NCBI GenBank assembly: GCA_020544305.1
Contig: CP058667.1
Coordinates: forward strand, 124,001-188,000
Direction: 5' to 3'
DNA: 64,000 nucleotides
From: Staphylococcus taiwanensis
Lineage (GTDB): Bacteria > Bacillota > Bacilli > Staphylococcales > Staphylococcaceae
Of this stretch, positions 1-7,697 are shown one piece after another. The notes beneath the pieces were generated by a model. That model saw only the letters and a list, made by a program, of their open reading frames with translations, was not told the DNA's origin and ran no database searches. How positions within the stretch are numbered: position 1 is the stretch's first letter; every line of letters begins with the position of its first letter. The position numbers and the translations under genes were made by a program.

Positions 1-155
1 TTTTAACATCCATGCGCTTAACTATTGCCCCTAAGTTACTAGGCCAAGGCGTAAATTTATTTAATGATATGAGTGACAAAGTTCATTTAAATTTGAGAGA
101 CGTGACACAATATAATCAATTTGTAGAACTTTCTTATGATGTTCAATATGACTAA
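1..155 (+). CDS. Dihydrofolate reductase-family (RibD C-terminal fold) protein, 3' end only
   Basis: Only the last ~50 codons are in the window, read in frame from base 3 to a TAA at 153-155. The residues LTIAPKLLGQGVNLF followed by a hydrophobic tail ending in VELSYDVQYD resemble the closing strands of RibD_C/dihydrofolate-reductase-like proteins, where an 'APvlLGxGxrLF' stretch is typical. These are NADPH-dependent reductases, often of unknown substrate. The start and cofactor-binding half lie upstream of the window, so the assignment rests on this short tail. It is separated from the next gene by about 85 bases. Confidence 0.55.
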   Translation, partial: LTSMRLTIAPKLLGQGVNLFNDMSDKVHLNLRDVTQYNQFVELSYDVQYD

Positions 156-179
156 TGTTCAAGTAGTCTAGTCATAACA

Positions 180-211
180 TTGTAATTTTTAATATAAGTA
201 TTGCTATACTT
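180..211 (+). promoter_or_regulatory. Candidate promoter with overlapping dyad operator before the ABC exporter
   Basis: TTGTAA (180-185) and TATACT (205-210) could be -35 and -10 boxes, with a long 19-base spacer. A perfect 6-bp inverted repeat, AAGTAT-TGCT-ATACTT (196-211), covers the -10 box. A repressor bound there would block transcription of the exporter, which fits an inducible efflux system. The sequence shows the dyad; the regulator is not identified. Confidence 0.35.
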
Positions 212-241
212 GTTAATATTACATATAAAGGAGGGGATTAA

Positions 242-1291
242 ATGTTTCTTGCATGGAACGAAATTAAACGGAATAAGCTAAAATTCGGATTAATTATCGG
301 CATTCTTGTTTTGATTAGTTATTTACTATTTTTATTATCCGGACTAGCGAATGGTTTAATTAATATGAATACTGAGGGCATCAAGAAGTGGAAAGCGGAT
401 GCCATCGTATTGAATAAAGATGCCAACCAAACGGTTCAACAATCTGTGTTTAAGACATCTGATGTCAAAGGCAAATTCAAAGAAGAAGCACCTTTAAAAC
501 AAATGGGTGTCATCGCATCAAATGGAGATAGTGAAGAGAATGCATTGCTCTTTGGTGTGACATCTAAATCGTTCTTGATTCCAAAGATTGTGGACGGTAA
601 AAAATTTAGTAAAGATAATGACGTTGTGATCGATCAATCATTAAAAGATAAAGGGTTTAAAGTAGGAGATACGATAAAGTTGTCTCAATCTGATGAAAAG
701 TTACATATCGTAGGTGTCTCTGAAAGTGCTAAATATAATGCATCGCCCGTCATTTTCGCAAATAATAAAACGATTGAAAAAATTAACCCTGCGTTATCGT
801 CAGATAAAACCAATGCTGTTGTCGTCAAAGATAGTCATTGGAAAGATAAAAAGGTTGATAGTGATTTAGAAGTCGTCGGTATAGATAAATTTGTAGAGAA
901 TCTACCAGGTTATAAACCACAGAATTTAACGATGAACTTTATGATAACATTCTTATTCGTTATTTCTGCTACAGTTATTGGCGTCTTCTTATATGTCATT
1001 ACATTGCAGAAGAAGAATTTATTTGGCGTGTTAAAAGCTCAAGGATTTACAAATGGCTTCTTAATGAAGATGGTGCTTGCACAAACATTCATATTAGCCT
1101 TAATCGGAACATTGATTGGCTTAATACTGACATTGCTTACAAGTCTAGTCTTGCCGGAAGCGGTACCTGTACAATTTAATATGGGCACGCTCATAATCTT
1201 TGGTATCGTCTTGATTCTAACATCACTTGTCGGAAGTTTATTCTCAGTATTATCTATTCGCAAAATTGACCCACTCAAGGCAATCGGATAA
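242..1291 (+). CDS. ABC exporter permease, FtsX/MacB type (HrtB-like)
   Basis: This 349-residue protein has one N-terminal membrane helix (about 13-38), a ~190-residue extracytoplasmic domain, and three C-terminal helices (about 231-255, 275-305, 313-340) ending in KIDPLKAIG. That is the FtsX-fold layout of HrtB-type permeases, which pair with a small ATPase to expel haem or other amphiphiles. A strong AAAGGAGGGG ribosome site precedes the ATG. The ATPase gene begins 12 bases after the stop. In the S. aureus hrt locus the ATPase gene comes first, so the reversed order and low apparent similarity argue for a related exporter rather than HrtB itself. The substrate is unknown. Confidence 0.75.
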   Translation: MFLAWNEIKRNKLKFGLIIGILVLISYLLFLLSGLANGLINMNTEGIKKWKADAIVLNKDANQTVQQSVFKTSDVKGKFKEEAPLKQMGVIASNGDSEENALLFGVTSKSFLIPKIVDGKKFSKDNDVVIDQSLKDKGFKVGDTIKLSQSDEKLHIVGVSESAKYNASPVIFANNKTIEKINPALSSDKTNAVVVKDSHWKDKKVDSDLEVVGIDKFVENLPGYKPQNLTMNFMITFLFVISATVIGVFLYVITLQKKNLFGVLKAQGFTNGFLMKMVLAQTFILALIGTLIGLILTLLTSLVLPEAVPVQFNMGTLIIFGIVLILTSLVGSLFSVLSIRKIDPLKAIG

Positions 1292-1303
1292 GGAGGTGCC
1301 ACT

Positions 1304-1966
1304 ATGTTAAAATTTGAGCAAGTTACCAAAGAATTCCAAGATGGTAATCATATCATTGAAGCAGTCAAACCAACATCGTTATCTTTTGAAAAAGGTGAAC
1401 TCATAGCTATCGTTGGCCCTTCCGGTTCCGGTAAGAGTACATTTCTAACCATGGCAGGGGCATTACAAACACCAACATCTGGTGAAATTTTTATCAACGA
1501 CAAAAAAATCTCAAAAATGAGTCAAAAACAATTAGCTAAAATGAGAATGAAAGAAATTGGCTTTATCTTACAAGCTACTAATTTAGTGCCATTCTTAACA
1601 ATTAAACAGCAATTTCATTTATTGAAAAGTTATAAAAAAGGTGTCTTAAGTACTGAAGAATATGATAAGTTGTTGAGTGATTTAGGTTTGAAAGAAATTG
1701 AAAATAAATTACCTTCTGAAGTTTCGGGCGGTCAAAAACAACGTGTCGCGATAGCTAAGGCAATTTACACACAACCATCCATTATTTTAGCGGATGAGCC
1801 AACTGCTTCATTAGATACGGAAAATGCGATGGCAGTCATGGAAATTTTAAAAGAACAATCTAAACAACGTCATAAAACTTGTATTATCGTAACGCACGAT
1901 GAACGTTTAACGAAGTTCTGTGATAAAGTCTTTCATATGGAAGACGGACGCTTAAAAGAAAAATAA
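1304..1966 (+). CDS. ABC exporter ATP-binding protein (HrtA/MacB-like)
   Basis: The 220-residue ATPase has a Walker A GPSGSGKST (near residue 40), the Q-loop, the signature SGGQKQR, Walker B IILADEPTASLD and the switch histidine in IIVTHD. The length and motifs match the LolD/HrtA family of single-domain ATPases that energise FtsX-type permeases. It has its own AAGGAGGTG ribosome site, 12 bases after the permease stop, so the two form one operon closed by the hairpin at 1977-2025. No two-component system is adjacent, unlike haem-responsive hrtAB loci, so haem cannot be assumed as the substrate. Confidence 0.85.
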   Translation: MLKFEQVTKEFQDGNHIIEAVKPTSLSFEKGELIAIVGPSGSGKSTFLTMAGALQTPTSGEIFINDKKISKMSQKQLAKMRMKEIGFILQATNLVPFLTIKQQFHLLKSYKKGVLSTEEYDKLLSDLGLKEIENKLPSEVSGGQKQRVAIAKAIYTQPSIILADEPTASLDTENAMAVMEILKEQSKQRHKTCIIVTHDERLTKFCDKVFHMEDGRLKEK

Positions 1967-1976
1967 TCATATTAAA

Positions 1977-2025
1977 AACGCCCTCTAGCCACTTTATATA
2001 AGTGATATCTGCTTGAGAGGGCGTT
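1977..2025. terminator. Bidirectional intrinsic terminator
   Basis: AACGCCCTCT (1977-1986) pairs perfectly with AGAGGGCGTT (2016-2025). It lies between convergent genes (the ABC ATPase and the NmrA-type reductase), with A-rich sequence on the left and T-rich sequence on the right, so it can serve both. Confidence 0.8.
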
Positions 2026-2042
2026 AGTTATATTAATTGATA

Positions 2043-2885
2043 TTATTTTTGTTCTTTTAAGAATGTAACGATATCTTTAGGTTCACGACCTAATAATTCT
2101 TTCAATAATGGAGAAGATTTATCAAAGTCTCCATCTACACTTGCGTGGAAGATATCTAAGAACATTTGTTTTAATTCTTCAGGAAGGTTAGGCACATTAT
2201 CTAATGCTTCTCTATATTGATCATCAGAAATGACTATTCTTTCAATACTTGAATCATATTCGTGTGCGATTTCTTCCATAGTCATTGGTTTTTCAGCTGT
2301 TAATAAGGGATATTTCTCTGAAAAATCTTTGTCTTGAAGCATTTTTACAATGCCTTCTGCTAAATCTTCATGTGCTGTCCAGTTCACAGGACCATCTTTA
2401 GGCAAATATAATTTACCATCATGTAAACCACCGAAGAAGAATTGTGCGCCACTGTCAGCGTAGAAGCCATGACGTGATGATATGAAATTTAAACCACTAT
2501 CTTCTAGTAATTTTTCAGTGTTATAGTGATCAATCATTGGTTGGAAGTGTGATTGTGCGGTACTACCAATTTGGCTTGTGTAGACTAAACGTTCTACTCC
2601 AGCTTCTTTTGCTGCATTAATCACGTTTGTATGTGCATCAACTAACTCTTGACCTTGACCATTCGCTGATACAACGACTAATTGAGTGATACCTTCAAAT
2701 GCTGAAGATAATGTTTCTGGTTTTTTAAAGTCAGCTTCTCTAACTGATACACCTTTATCAGCAAGGTGTTGTACTTTTGAAGCGTTACGTACACTTACTG
2801 CAATTTCTTCACTTGGAAATACTTTTAAAGCCTGCTCTGTAATTAATTGGCCTAATTTACCACTTGCACCTGTAATTAAAATCAT
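2043..2885 (-). CDS. NmrA-like NAD(P)H-binding oxidoreductase (QorB type)
   Basis: The 280-residue protein opens with MILITGASGKLGQ, a glycine-rich Rossmann motif (residues 6-12) typical of atypical short-chain reductases of the NmrA/QorB group. QorB-type members reduce quinones with NAD(P)H; others act as redox sensors. There is no SDR YxxxK pair in the usual place, consistent with the atypical subgroup. AAAGGAG lies a suitable distance before the ATG. It is a single-gene unit on the minus strand, convergent with the ABC exporter. The exact substrate is not deducible. Confidence 0.75.
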   Translation of the reverse strand: MILITGASGKLGQLITEQALKVFPSEEIAVSVRNASKVQHLADKGVSVREADFKKPETLSSAFEGITQLVVVSANGQGQELVDAHTNVINAAKEAGVERLVYTSQIGSTAQSHFQPMIDHYNTEKLLEDSGLNFISSRHGFYADSGAQFFFGGLHDGKLYLPKDGPVNWTAHEDLAEGIVKMLQDKDFSEKYPLLTAEKPMTMEEIAHEYDSSIERIVISDDQYREALDNVPNLPEELKQMFLDIFHASVDGDFDKSSPLLKELLGREPKDIVTFLKEQK

Positions 2886-2978
2886 GAAATAATACTCCTT
2901 TATAATTGGATGTTAAGTTTTCCCAATAGATAGTAAGTAAAACAAATAGAACTGAGTTTGAATATTAAACGTATAAAA

Positions 2979-3007
2979 AGGTTAAAGCAAACAAATTGCC
3001 TTAACCT
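2979..3007 (-). terminator. Terminator after the amino acid permease
   Basis: On the minus strand AGGTTAAGGCAA (from 3007) pairs with TTGCTTTAACCT (to 2979) around a short loop, and is followed by TTTTTAT. It lies 15 bases past the permease stop. Confidence 0.75.
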
Positions 3008-3021
3008 CGATAAACATATTT

Positions 3022-4431
3022 CTATTCGTCTTGTAATTCTCTCTCTAAATCTTTTTCGTCTTCCATCGCTATCGTCGCTTTTTCAGACTCTTTTCTATAT
3101 TTTTGATACATAATCACTAACACGATTGCCCACACTGGTGCAAACAGTACTGCATAACGTGTAGCACTGTTAATTAATAAGATAACAAAGATGAATGCAA
3201 AGAAGGCGAGAATGGCATAAGCCATATATTTTCCACCTGGCATTTTGAATTTACTGTCTTTGTGCTGTTCAGGATTTCTCTTCACAAAGCCAAGATATGC
3301 AATCATGATACATGTCCAAATCATAATATTTAATACAGTTGAGAATGTAGTGATTTGAACGAATACTTTAGTTGCATCTTTGAATACTGCGTTTAATACA
3401 ATCGCAATACATAGTAACGCACATGTTAATAAAATTGCGTAATATGGCACACCATGTTTATTTGTCTTATGTAAGAATGGTGGGCCTTGCTTTCTACCTG
3501 CTAAACCGAATAGTGTACGACTGTTTGCAAAGATACCACTATTACATGAAGATGCGGCAGCTGTTAAAACAACGAAGTTAATGATACCTGCTGCAAATGG
3601 AATACCGACTAAGCCGAATAATTTAACGTACGGACTTTCGGCAGGATCTAATTTATTCCAAGGTACAACTGACATAATAACGGCTAATGAACCGATATAA
3701 AATATTAGAATACGGAATGGTACATTATTAATTGCTTGAGGAATCGTTTTGTAAGGATTCTTCGTTTCTCCGGCAGTAATACCAATCAATTCAATACCGA
3801 TAAATGAGAAGATTGCCATTTGGAAAGCCATAAAGAATCCTGATGCCCCATTAGGGAAGAACCCGCCGTGACTCCAAATATTTGTTACGCTTGCTGTTCC
3901 ATAATTTGTCTTCATCGCAAAGACAACCATGACGATACCTACAACAATTAATGCTAATATCGTAACTACTTTAATAATAGATAACCAGAATTCAAGTTCA
4001 CCAAATAGTTTGGCACTGAATAGGTTCATTCCGATAAGTACAAGAATCGTAAATGCAACGGTTAACCAGTTCGGTATTGCCGGATACCAAAATTCAACGT
4101 ACTTAGCGACAGCTGTTACTTCGGCCATCCCAGAAATAATCCAAGTTAACCAGTATGTCCAACCGACCATAAAACCGGCCATAGGGCCAATATGATGGTG
4201 TGCAATATCACCAAATGATTTAAAGCCTAAGTTAGATAATAAAATTTCTCCCATTGCTCGCATAAACATAAATAATACAAATCCAACGATGATGTATGTA
4301 AGTAGTATCGATGGTCCTGCTAAATGAATGGATTCACCGGCACCTAAGAATAAACCAGTACCAATGGCACCACCAATCGCAATAAGTTGTATATGCCTAT
4401 TGCTTAACTCCCTTTGCAGTTTATCTGCCAT
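3022..4431 (-). CDS. Amino acid permease, AAT family (D-Ser/D-Ala/Gly type, CycA-like)
   Basis: The 469-residue protein has about 12 hydrophobic segments. Its N-terminus carries the APC-superfamily signature around IQLIAIGGAIGTGLFLGAG, and the sequence continues with GPSILLTY, an order seen in CycA/AapA/GabP-type proton symporters. The segment FMRAMGEILL and the later TAGETKNPYKTIP are conserved family landmarks for proton-coupled amino acid uptake. The closest known function is uptake of D-serine, D-alanine and glycine, but AAT members differ in substrate by few residues. The acidic/basic tail is cytoplasmic. The gene is monocistronic with its own terminator. Confidence 0.8.
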   Translation of the reverse strand: MADKLQRELSNRHIQLIAIGGAIGTGLFLGAGESIHLAGPSILLTYIIVGFVLFMFMRAMGEILLSNLGFKSFGDIAHHHIGPMAGFMVGWTYWLTWIISGMAEVTAVAKYVEFWYPAIPNWLTVAFTILVLIGMNLFSAKLFGELEFWLSIIKVVTILALIVVGIVMVVFAMKTNYGTASVTNIWSHGGFFPNGASGFFMAFQMAIFSFIGIELIGITAGETKNPYKTIPQAINNVPFRILIFYIGSLAVIMSVVPWNKLDPAESPYVKLFGLVGIPFAAGIINFVVLTAAASSCNSGIFANSRTLFGLAGRKQGPPFLHKTNKHGVPYYAILLTCALLCIAIVLNAVFKDATKVFVQITTFSTVLNIMIWTCIMIAYLGFVKRNPEQHKDSKFKMPGGKYMAYAILAFFAFIFVILLINSATRYAVLFAPVWAIVLVIMYQKYRKESEKATIAMEDEKDLERELQDE

Positions 4432-4805
4432 AATGTTCGTCCCTTTCGTGAGTAAATATATGACTGAAGATTATGACTGACTGGATCATTACTCTTTGTA
4501 ATAACATAAATAATTGATTTAAGTTATGTAAATAATTTTTTTGTTAAAATTAATGATACCCTATTTAACAAATTCTAATCAAACATAACTGTAAAATCTT
4601 TATATTAAAATATTCCGAAAATAATTTTTCCTTTAAGAAATAATTTAACTCAATATAATTTTAATAAAAAATCGATGGTGACAATACTAGTAAAATCGCA
4701 TAGTAACTTATATAAGCATATTCTTTCACTTTAGGGAATGTTTGATTGATAATCGAGTATATGAAAATTTTAAATGAGTATTATGAAATAGAGAAAGAAG
4801 GCTAA
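4432..4805. other. Divergent intergenic region, 374 bases
   Basis: A very AT-rich stretch between the amino acid permease (leftward) and the nitroreductase (rightward). It must hold both promoters, but no single -35/-10 pair stands out. I see no open frame with a ribosome site and no strong hairpin. Confidence 0.5.
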
Positions 4806-5432
4806 ATGATGATAAATGATTTTAATGAAATCTTAGAAGGTAGAAAATCTGTAAAAGGATTTGATCCTGAATATAAAATTCCTCATGAAGAAATGAACGA
4901 AATGATTGAAAAAGCAACGAAAGCACCATCTTCAGTTAATATGCAACCTTGGCGTTTCGTTGTAGTTGAAAGTGATGAAGCTAAACAAAAACTACGTCCA
5001 TTAATTCAATTTAATACAAATCAAAATGATACGTCTTCAGCAATGGTTGTCATCTTCGGTGACTTACAATGCTATGAAGAAGGCGAATATATTTATGAAC
5101 AAGCAGTCATAAATGGACACATGCCTCAAGAAGTTAAAGAACAAATGTTACCTATCGTGCTAGAAAATTATAAAAATAGAACACGTCAAAATATGAGTGA
5201 TATTGTTAAAATTGATAGCAGTCTAGCAGCAATGCAATTTATGTTAGTTGCAAAACAACATGGCTATGATACAAATCCAATTGGTGGCTTTGAACATGAA
5301 GAGATTGGCAAAGCGTTTGGTTATGATTTAGAACGTTATGTCCCAGTCATGATTGTTGCTATTGGTAAGAAAGCGAAAGAAGCACATACTTCTTACAGAA
5401 TGCCGGTTGAAAAAGTTATAGATTACAAATAA
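4806..5432 (+). CDS. Nitroreductase-family FMN oxidoreductase
   Basis: The 208-residue protein matches the nitroreductase fold. The N-terminal segment RKSVKGFDP holds the usual FMN-phosphate Arg/Ser, and APSSVNMQPWRFVVV is the classic Ser-x-x-Asn-x-Gln-Pro-Trp flavin motif. A C-terminal GGFEHEEIGKAFG block also fits. Such enzymes are homodimers reducing nitro-aromatics, quinones or flavins with NAD(P)H. Two adjacent ATGs (4806, 4809) follow AAAGAAGG; either is possible. It stands alone between a divergent permease and a structured repeat. Confidence 0.85.
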   Translation: MMINDFNEILEGRKSVKGFDPEYKIPHEEMNEMIEKATKAPSSVNMQPWRFVVVESDEAKQKLRPLIQFNTNQNDTSSAMVVIFGDLQCYEEGEYIYEQAVINGHMPQEVKEQMLPIVLENYKNRTRQNMSDIVKIDSSLAAMQFMLVAKQHGYDTNPIGGFEHEEIGKAFGYDLERYVPVMIVAIGKKAKEAHTSYRMPVEKVIDYK

Positions 5433-5440
5433 AAAGTGAT

Positions 5441-5590
5441 TAAGGTTGGGACATCATCCTACGCTGAGAATGCCATTTAAATGGAGACCATTCATATTGT
5501 CTAAGTGAATGACTTAGAACAATTTGCTTTTGAGTTTACCATGATGGTATTTCAAAGTATGGATGGTTTAAGTCTCAACTTTCTTAATTT
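5441..5590. repeat. Long imperfect inverted-repeat element between genes
   Basis: GTTGGGAC (5445-5452) can pair with GTCTCAAC (5572-5579), and the interior contains nested complementary blocks: TTGTCTAAGT near 5497-5506 against ACTTAGAACAA near 5512-5522. Together they form a ~130-base imperfect hairpin. The GTTGGGAC/GTGGGAC core recurs at other gene ends here (17144, 31693, 55313). It probably ends the nitroreductase transcript, though there is no clean T-run. Confidence 0.45.
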
Positions 5591-5648
5591 TATACAGAAA
5601 AGGGTATATGATAGGACATCATTGATATAGATAAAAGGAGTGATAATT

Positions 5649-6317
5649 ATGACGAACAATCATAGTTTAGAATCATTAACTCAGGTTGAAAAAGGCTTAT
5701 ATGAAACACCTAAGGCAGTCTTACCATTTGATCGTCGTTATCGCATTAAATCTTTTGTATTAGAACGTCCAGAAGGCAATGTTGTCATTTACCATTCGCC
5801 AGGTTTAAATGAAGCTGCAAACGATATTAATCAACTAGGTGGGGCAACACGTGTATTAATGAATCACGAGCATGAGTCGTTAGGAGGTCAACCAGAGATT
5901 GACTTACCTTTTTGGATTCATCGTGATGATGCAGATGCAATTAGCGATACCGTGAAGATTAATGGTCAGTTTAACCAACGTGAGGCATTAGCATCTGATC
6001 TTGACGTGATTCCAACACCAGGTCATACGTCAGGCACAACAATGTTTCTATGGAATAATGGTGAACATCGCTTCTTATTTACAGGCGACTTCTTATGTGT
6101 CGATAATGGGGAGTGGCGAACGGTCATTTTAGGATCTAGTAATAGAGAGGAATCTATTAAAAGTTTAGAATTCATTCGTGATTTAGAGTTCGACGCAATT
6201 GTGCCGTGGGTTGCCATTGAAGGTGAAGGCTCAGTGTTCTTTGCTGACAATGAAGAAGATAAACGTGAAAGACTTCAGAACATTATCAATCGTGTGCGTA
6301 ACGGTGAGAATACTTAG
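5649..6317 (+). CDS. Metallo-beta-lactamase-fold protein with altered metal motif
   Basis: The 222-residue protein shows the MBL-fold order: an N-terminal strand region, NHEHESLGG where HxHxDH is expected, TPGHTSGT, TGDF, and a C-terminal strand with PWVAIEGEG. The third and fourth ligands of the usual motif (Asp, His) read Ser and Leu, so at least one metal site is probably lost or changed. I start at ATG 5649 because AAAGGAG (5634-5640) is 8 bases before it; an in-frame GTG at 5640 overlaps that site. Function unknown; hydrolase ancestry is clear. Confidence 0.65.
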   Translation: MTNNHSLESLTQVEKGLYETPKAVLPFDRRYRIKSFVLERPEGNVVIYHSPGLNEAANDINQLGGATRVLMNHEHESLGGQPEIDLPFWIHRDDADAISDTVKINGQFNQREALASDLDVIPTPGHTSGTTMFLWNNGEHRFLFTGDFLCVDNGEWRTVILGSSNREESIKSLEFIRDLEFDAIVPWVAIEGEGSVFFADNEEDKRERLQNIINRVRNGENT

Positions 6318-6383
6318 TCATATAGACACTTTGAAACAGTAGATTATGGTATTGTTGTAAATCTAAATCTTGAGGTGGTAAAG

Positions 6384-6920
6384 ATGAACGCGAATCGTGG
6401 GATTAATCACATTGGATTAACCGTGCCTGATATGGAGGAGGCGACTGCCTTTTTCAAGAATGGATTGAATGGCAAGATTGCCTATGATAGTCAGAAGAAG
6501 TCAGATGATCCTCGTGGTGGTAATGAGGTAGAACGTGTACTTGGTTTGGAAAAGGGCGCTGTGATTATTCATAAGCGTATGATGGTCTTTGGCAATGGAC
6601 CAAATATTGAAATGTTCGAGTTTAGAGATGCCCAGCAAGGTAAAGCACAATCATTACAAGATATTGGTTTCACACATATTTCCTTCTATATTGAAGCGGC
6701 GCACTTTGATGATGTCATTCAACAAGTAGAAAGCGCTGGTGGACAACCTATTTCAGAGCCACACGCTAATACGAAATATGAAGATACAGAGGGCAATCGA
6801 ACAGTTTATATCAAAACGCCCTGGAATAGTTTAATAGAACTTCAAACCGTTCCGAATGGCTTTTATTATCCTGAAGATAGTGAAGCTGACGTATTTATTC
6901 CTGAAAAAGTAAACAAATAA
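6384..6920 (+). CDS. VOC (glyoxalase/bleomycin resistance fold) family protein
   Basis: The 178-residue protein begins MNANRGINHIGLTVPD, the strand-His-Ile-Gly-Leu-x-Val pattern of VOC metal enzymes. A second half-repeat begins at FTHISFYIE and ends with the acidic strand SLIELQ. The paired His/Glu positions that would bind a divalent metal are present. VOC proteins include glyoxalase I, dioxygenases and thiol transferases; nothing here selects one. The ATG at 6384 follows GAGGTGG; an in-frame GTG at 6375 is inside that ribosome site and is rejected. It lies 66 bases after the MBL-fold gene and may share its transcript. Confidence 0.75.
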   Translation: MNANRGINHIGLTVPDMEEATAFFKNGLNGKIAYDSQKKSDDPRGGNEVERVLGLEKGAVIIHKRMMVFGNGPNIEMFEFRDAQQGKAQSLQDIGFTHISFYIEAAHFDDVIQQVESAGGQPISEPHANTKYEDTEGNRTVYIKTPWNSLIELQTVPNGFYYPEDSEADVFIPEKVNK

Positions 6921-7114
6921 AGTAATAACACGACTTAAATTGATAACATTATTACACATTTGTTATATTTTAAATTCATATATTTTATTCTTTTAGATTA
7001 AGGTATAATTACCCGTGAGCAAGTGGTTTACAAAGAAAAGAAGGCAATCGAATTTATTTTTTATAAGTTGCCAATTTAATTAATTGGGAATATCTTTCTG
7101 TAAAAGGGGTAATT

Positions 7115-7140
7115 GTTTTAAGACATATTATTTAGGATAT
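7115..7140 (+). promoter_or_regulatory. Sigma-B-like promoter
   Basis: GTTTTA (7115-7120), a 14-base gap, and GGATAT (7135-7140) match the staphylococcal sigma-B pattern GTTTAA-N12-15-GGGTAT with one change in each box. The predicted start is about 25 bases before the small gene at 7170. Confidence 0.5.
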
Positions 7141-7169
7141 GTCAATCTTAATTTAGGGGAGTAATATTT

Positions 7170-7463
7170 ATGATTGATATTCAAATTCAAAAATCAGAAT
7201 TAATTGAAGTAATTGAAAACATTGTAAAAGAAAAAGTAAACGTTGAAAGTGATGACGGGTGTGAAATTTTAGCCACCGAAATTGTCAATGGATTAGAAGA
7301 ATTGAACAGTGCAGAAACACAAACAAATAATTTACTAGGATTAAATAGTGAATTGCGTCATGAAGTGGATGCATCTAAACATGCTAAGAAAGTGACAATA
7401 TCTGCGACAGAAGACGCCTCCAGTCAGTCACAACCGGTCCAAAATAATGTGAGTAACAATTAG
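7170..7463 (+). CDS. Small acidic hypothetical protein
   Basis: The 97-residue protein has no signal peptide or membrane segment. Residues ~8-60 are acidic and predicted helical (KSELIEVIENIVKEK, then NGLEELNSAE), and the last ~25 residues are Ser/Gln/Asn rich and probably disordered. I do not recognise a family. An AGGGGAG ribosome site is well placed. A sigma-B-like promoter lies just upstream and a strong hairpin (7529-7574) downstream, so it is a self-contained stress-responsive candidate unit. Confidence 0.65.
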   Translation: MIDIQIQKSELIEVIENIVKEKVNVESDDGCEILATEIVNGLEELNSAETQTNNLLGLNSELRHEVDASKHAKKVTISATEDASSQSQPVQNNVSNN

Positions 7464-7528
7464 TGATTAATCAGACATTTATGCAATTGTTACCGGATTA
7501 TACAACTAGCAATCAACGCATAAAAATA

Positions 7529-7574
7529 AACACCACCTATTGGAAGTAGCAAAGACTTTTCAATAGGTGGTGTT
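7529..7574. terminator. Strong bidirectional terminator
   Basis: AACACCACCTATTG (7529-7542) is perfectly complementary to CAATAGGTGGTGTT (7561-7574). On the minus strand it is followed by TTTATTTTT, so it best terminates the lipase/small-peptide transcript; on the plus strand it closes the 97-residue gene. Confidence 0.85.
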
Positions 7575-7596
7575 TTAAGTTTGATTAATGATTCAA

Positions 7597-7662
7597 TTAT
7601 GAGAATAATACTTTCAAGATGTTGAATAATGAACCTAATAATTGTAGAAACGTACCTGACAT
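7597..7662 (-). CDS. Small hydrophobic peptide (21 aa) downstream of lipase, PSM-like
   Basis: A 21-codon ORF begins with ATG at 7662 behind a near-perfect AAAGGAGG (7670-7677) at 7 bases. It starts MSGTFLQLLG and ends LKVLFS, with one Lys and no acidic residues, so it would form a short amphipathic or hydrophobic helix. It lies 35 bases after the lipase stop, in the same direction, and ends 22 bases before a strong terminator. Size and character recall phenol-soluble modulins, but the residues do not match any PSM I know. Too short for normal gene callers. Confidence 0.6.
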   Translation of the reverse strand: MSGTFLQLLGSLFNILKVLFS

Positions 7663-7697
7663 AGGATAACCTCCTTTCTTAAGAAAGTGATGATGCA

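Noticed and set aside
242..1966. Calling the ABC exporter hrtBA
   Set aside because: Gene order is reversed, hssRS is not adjacent, and the permease N-terminal half does not resemble S. aureus HrtB closely enough.
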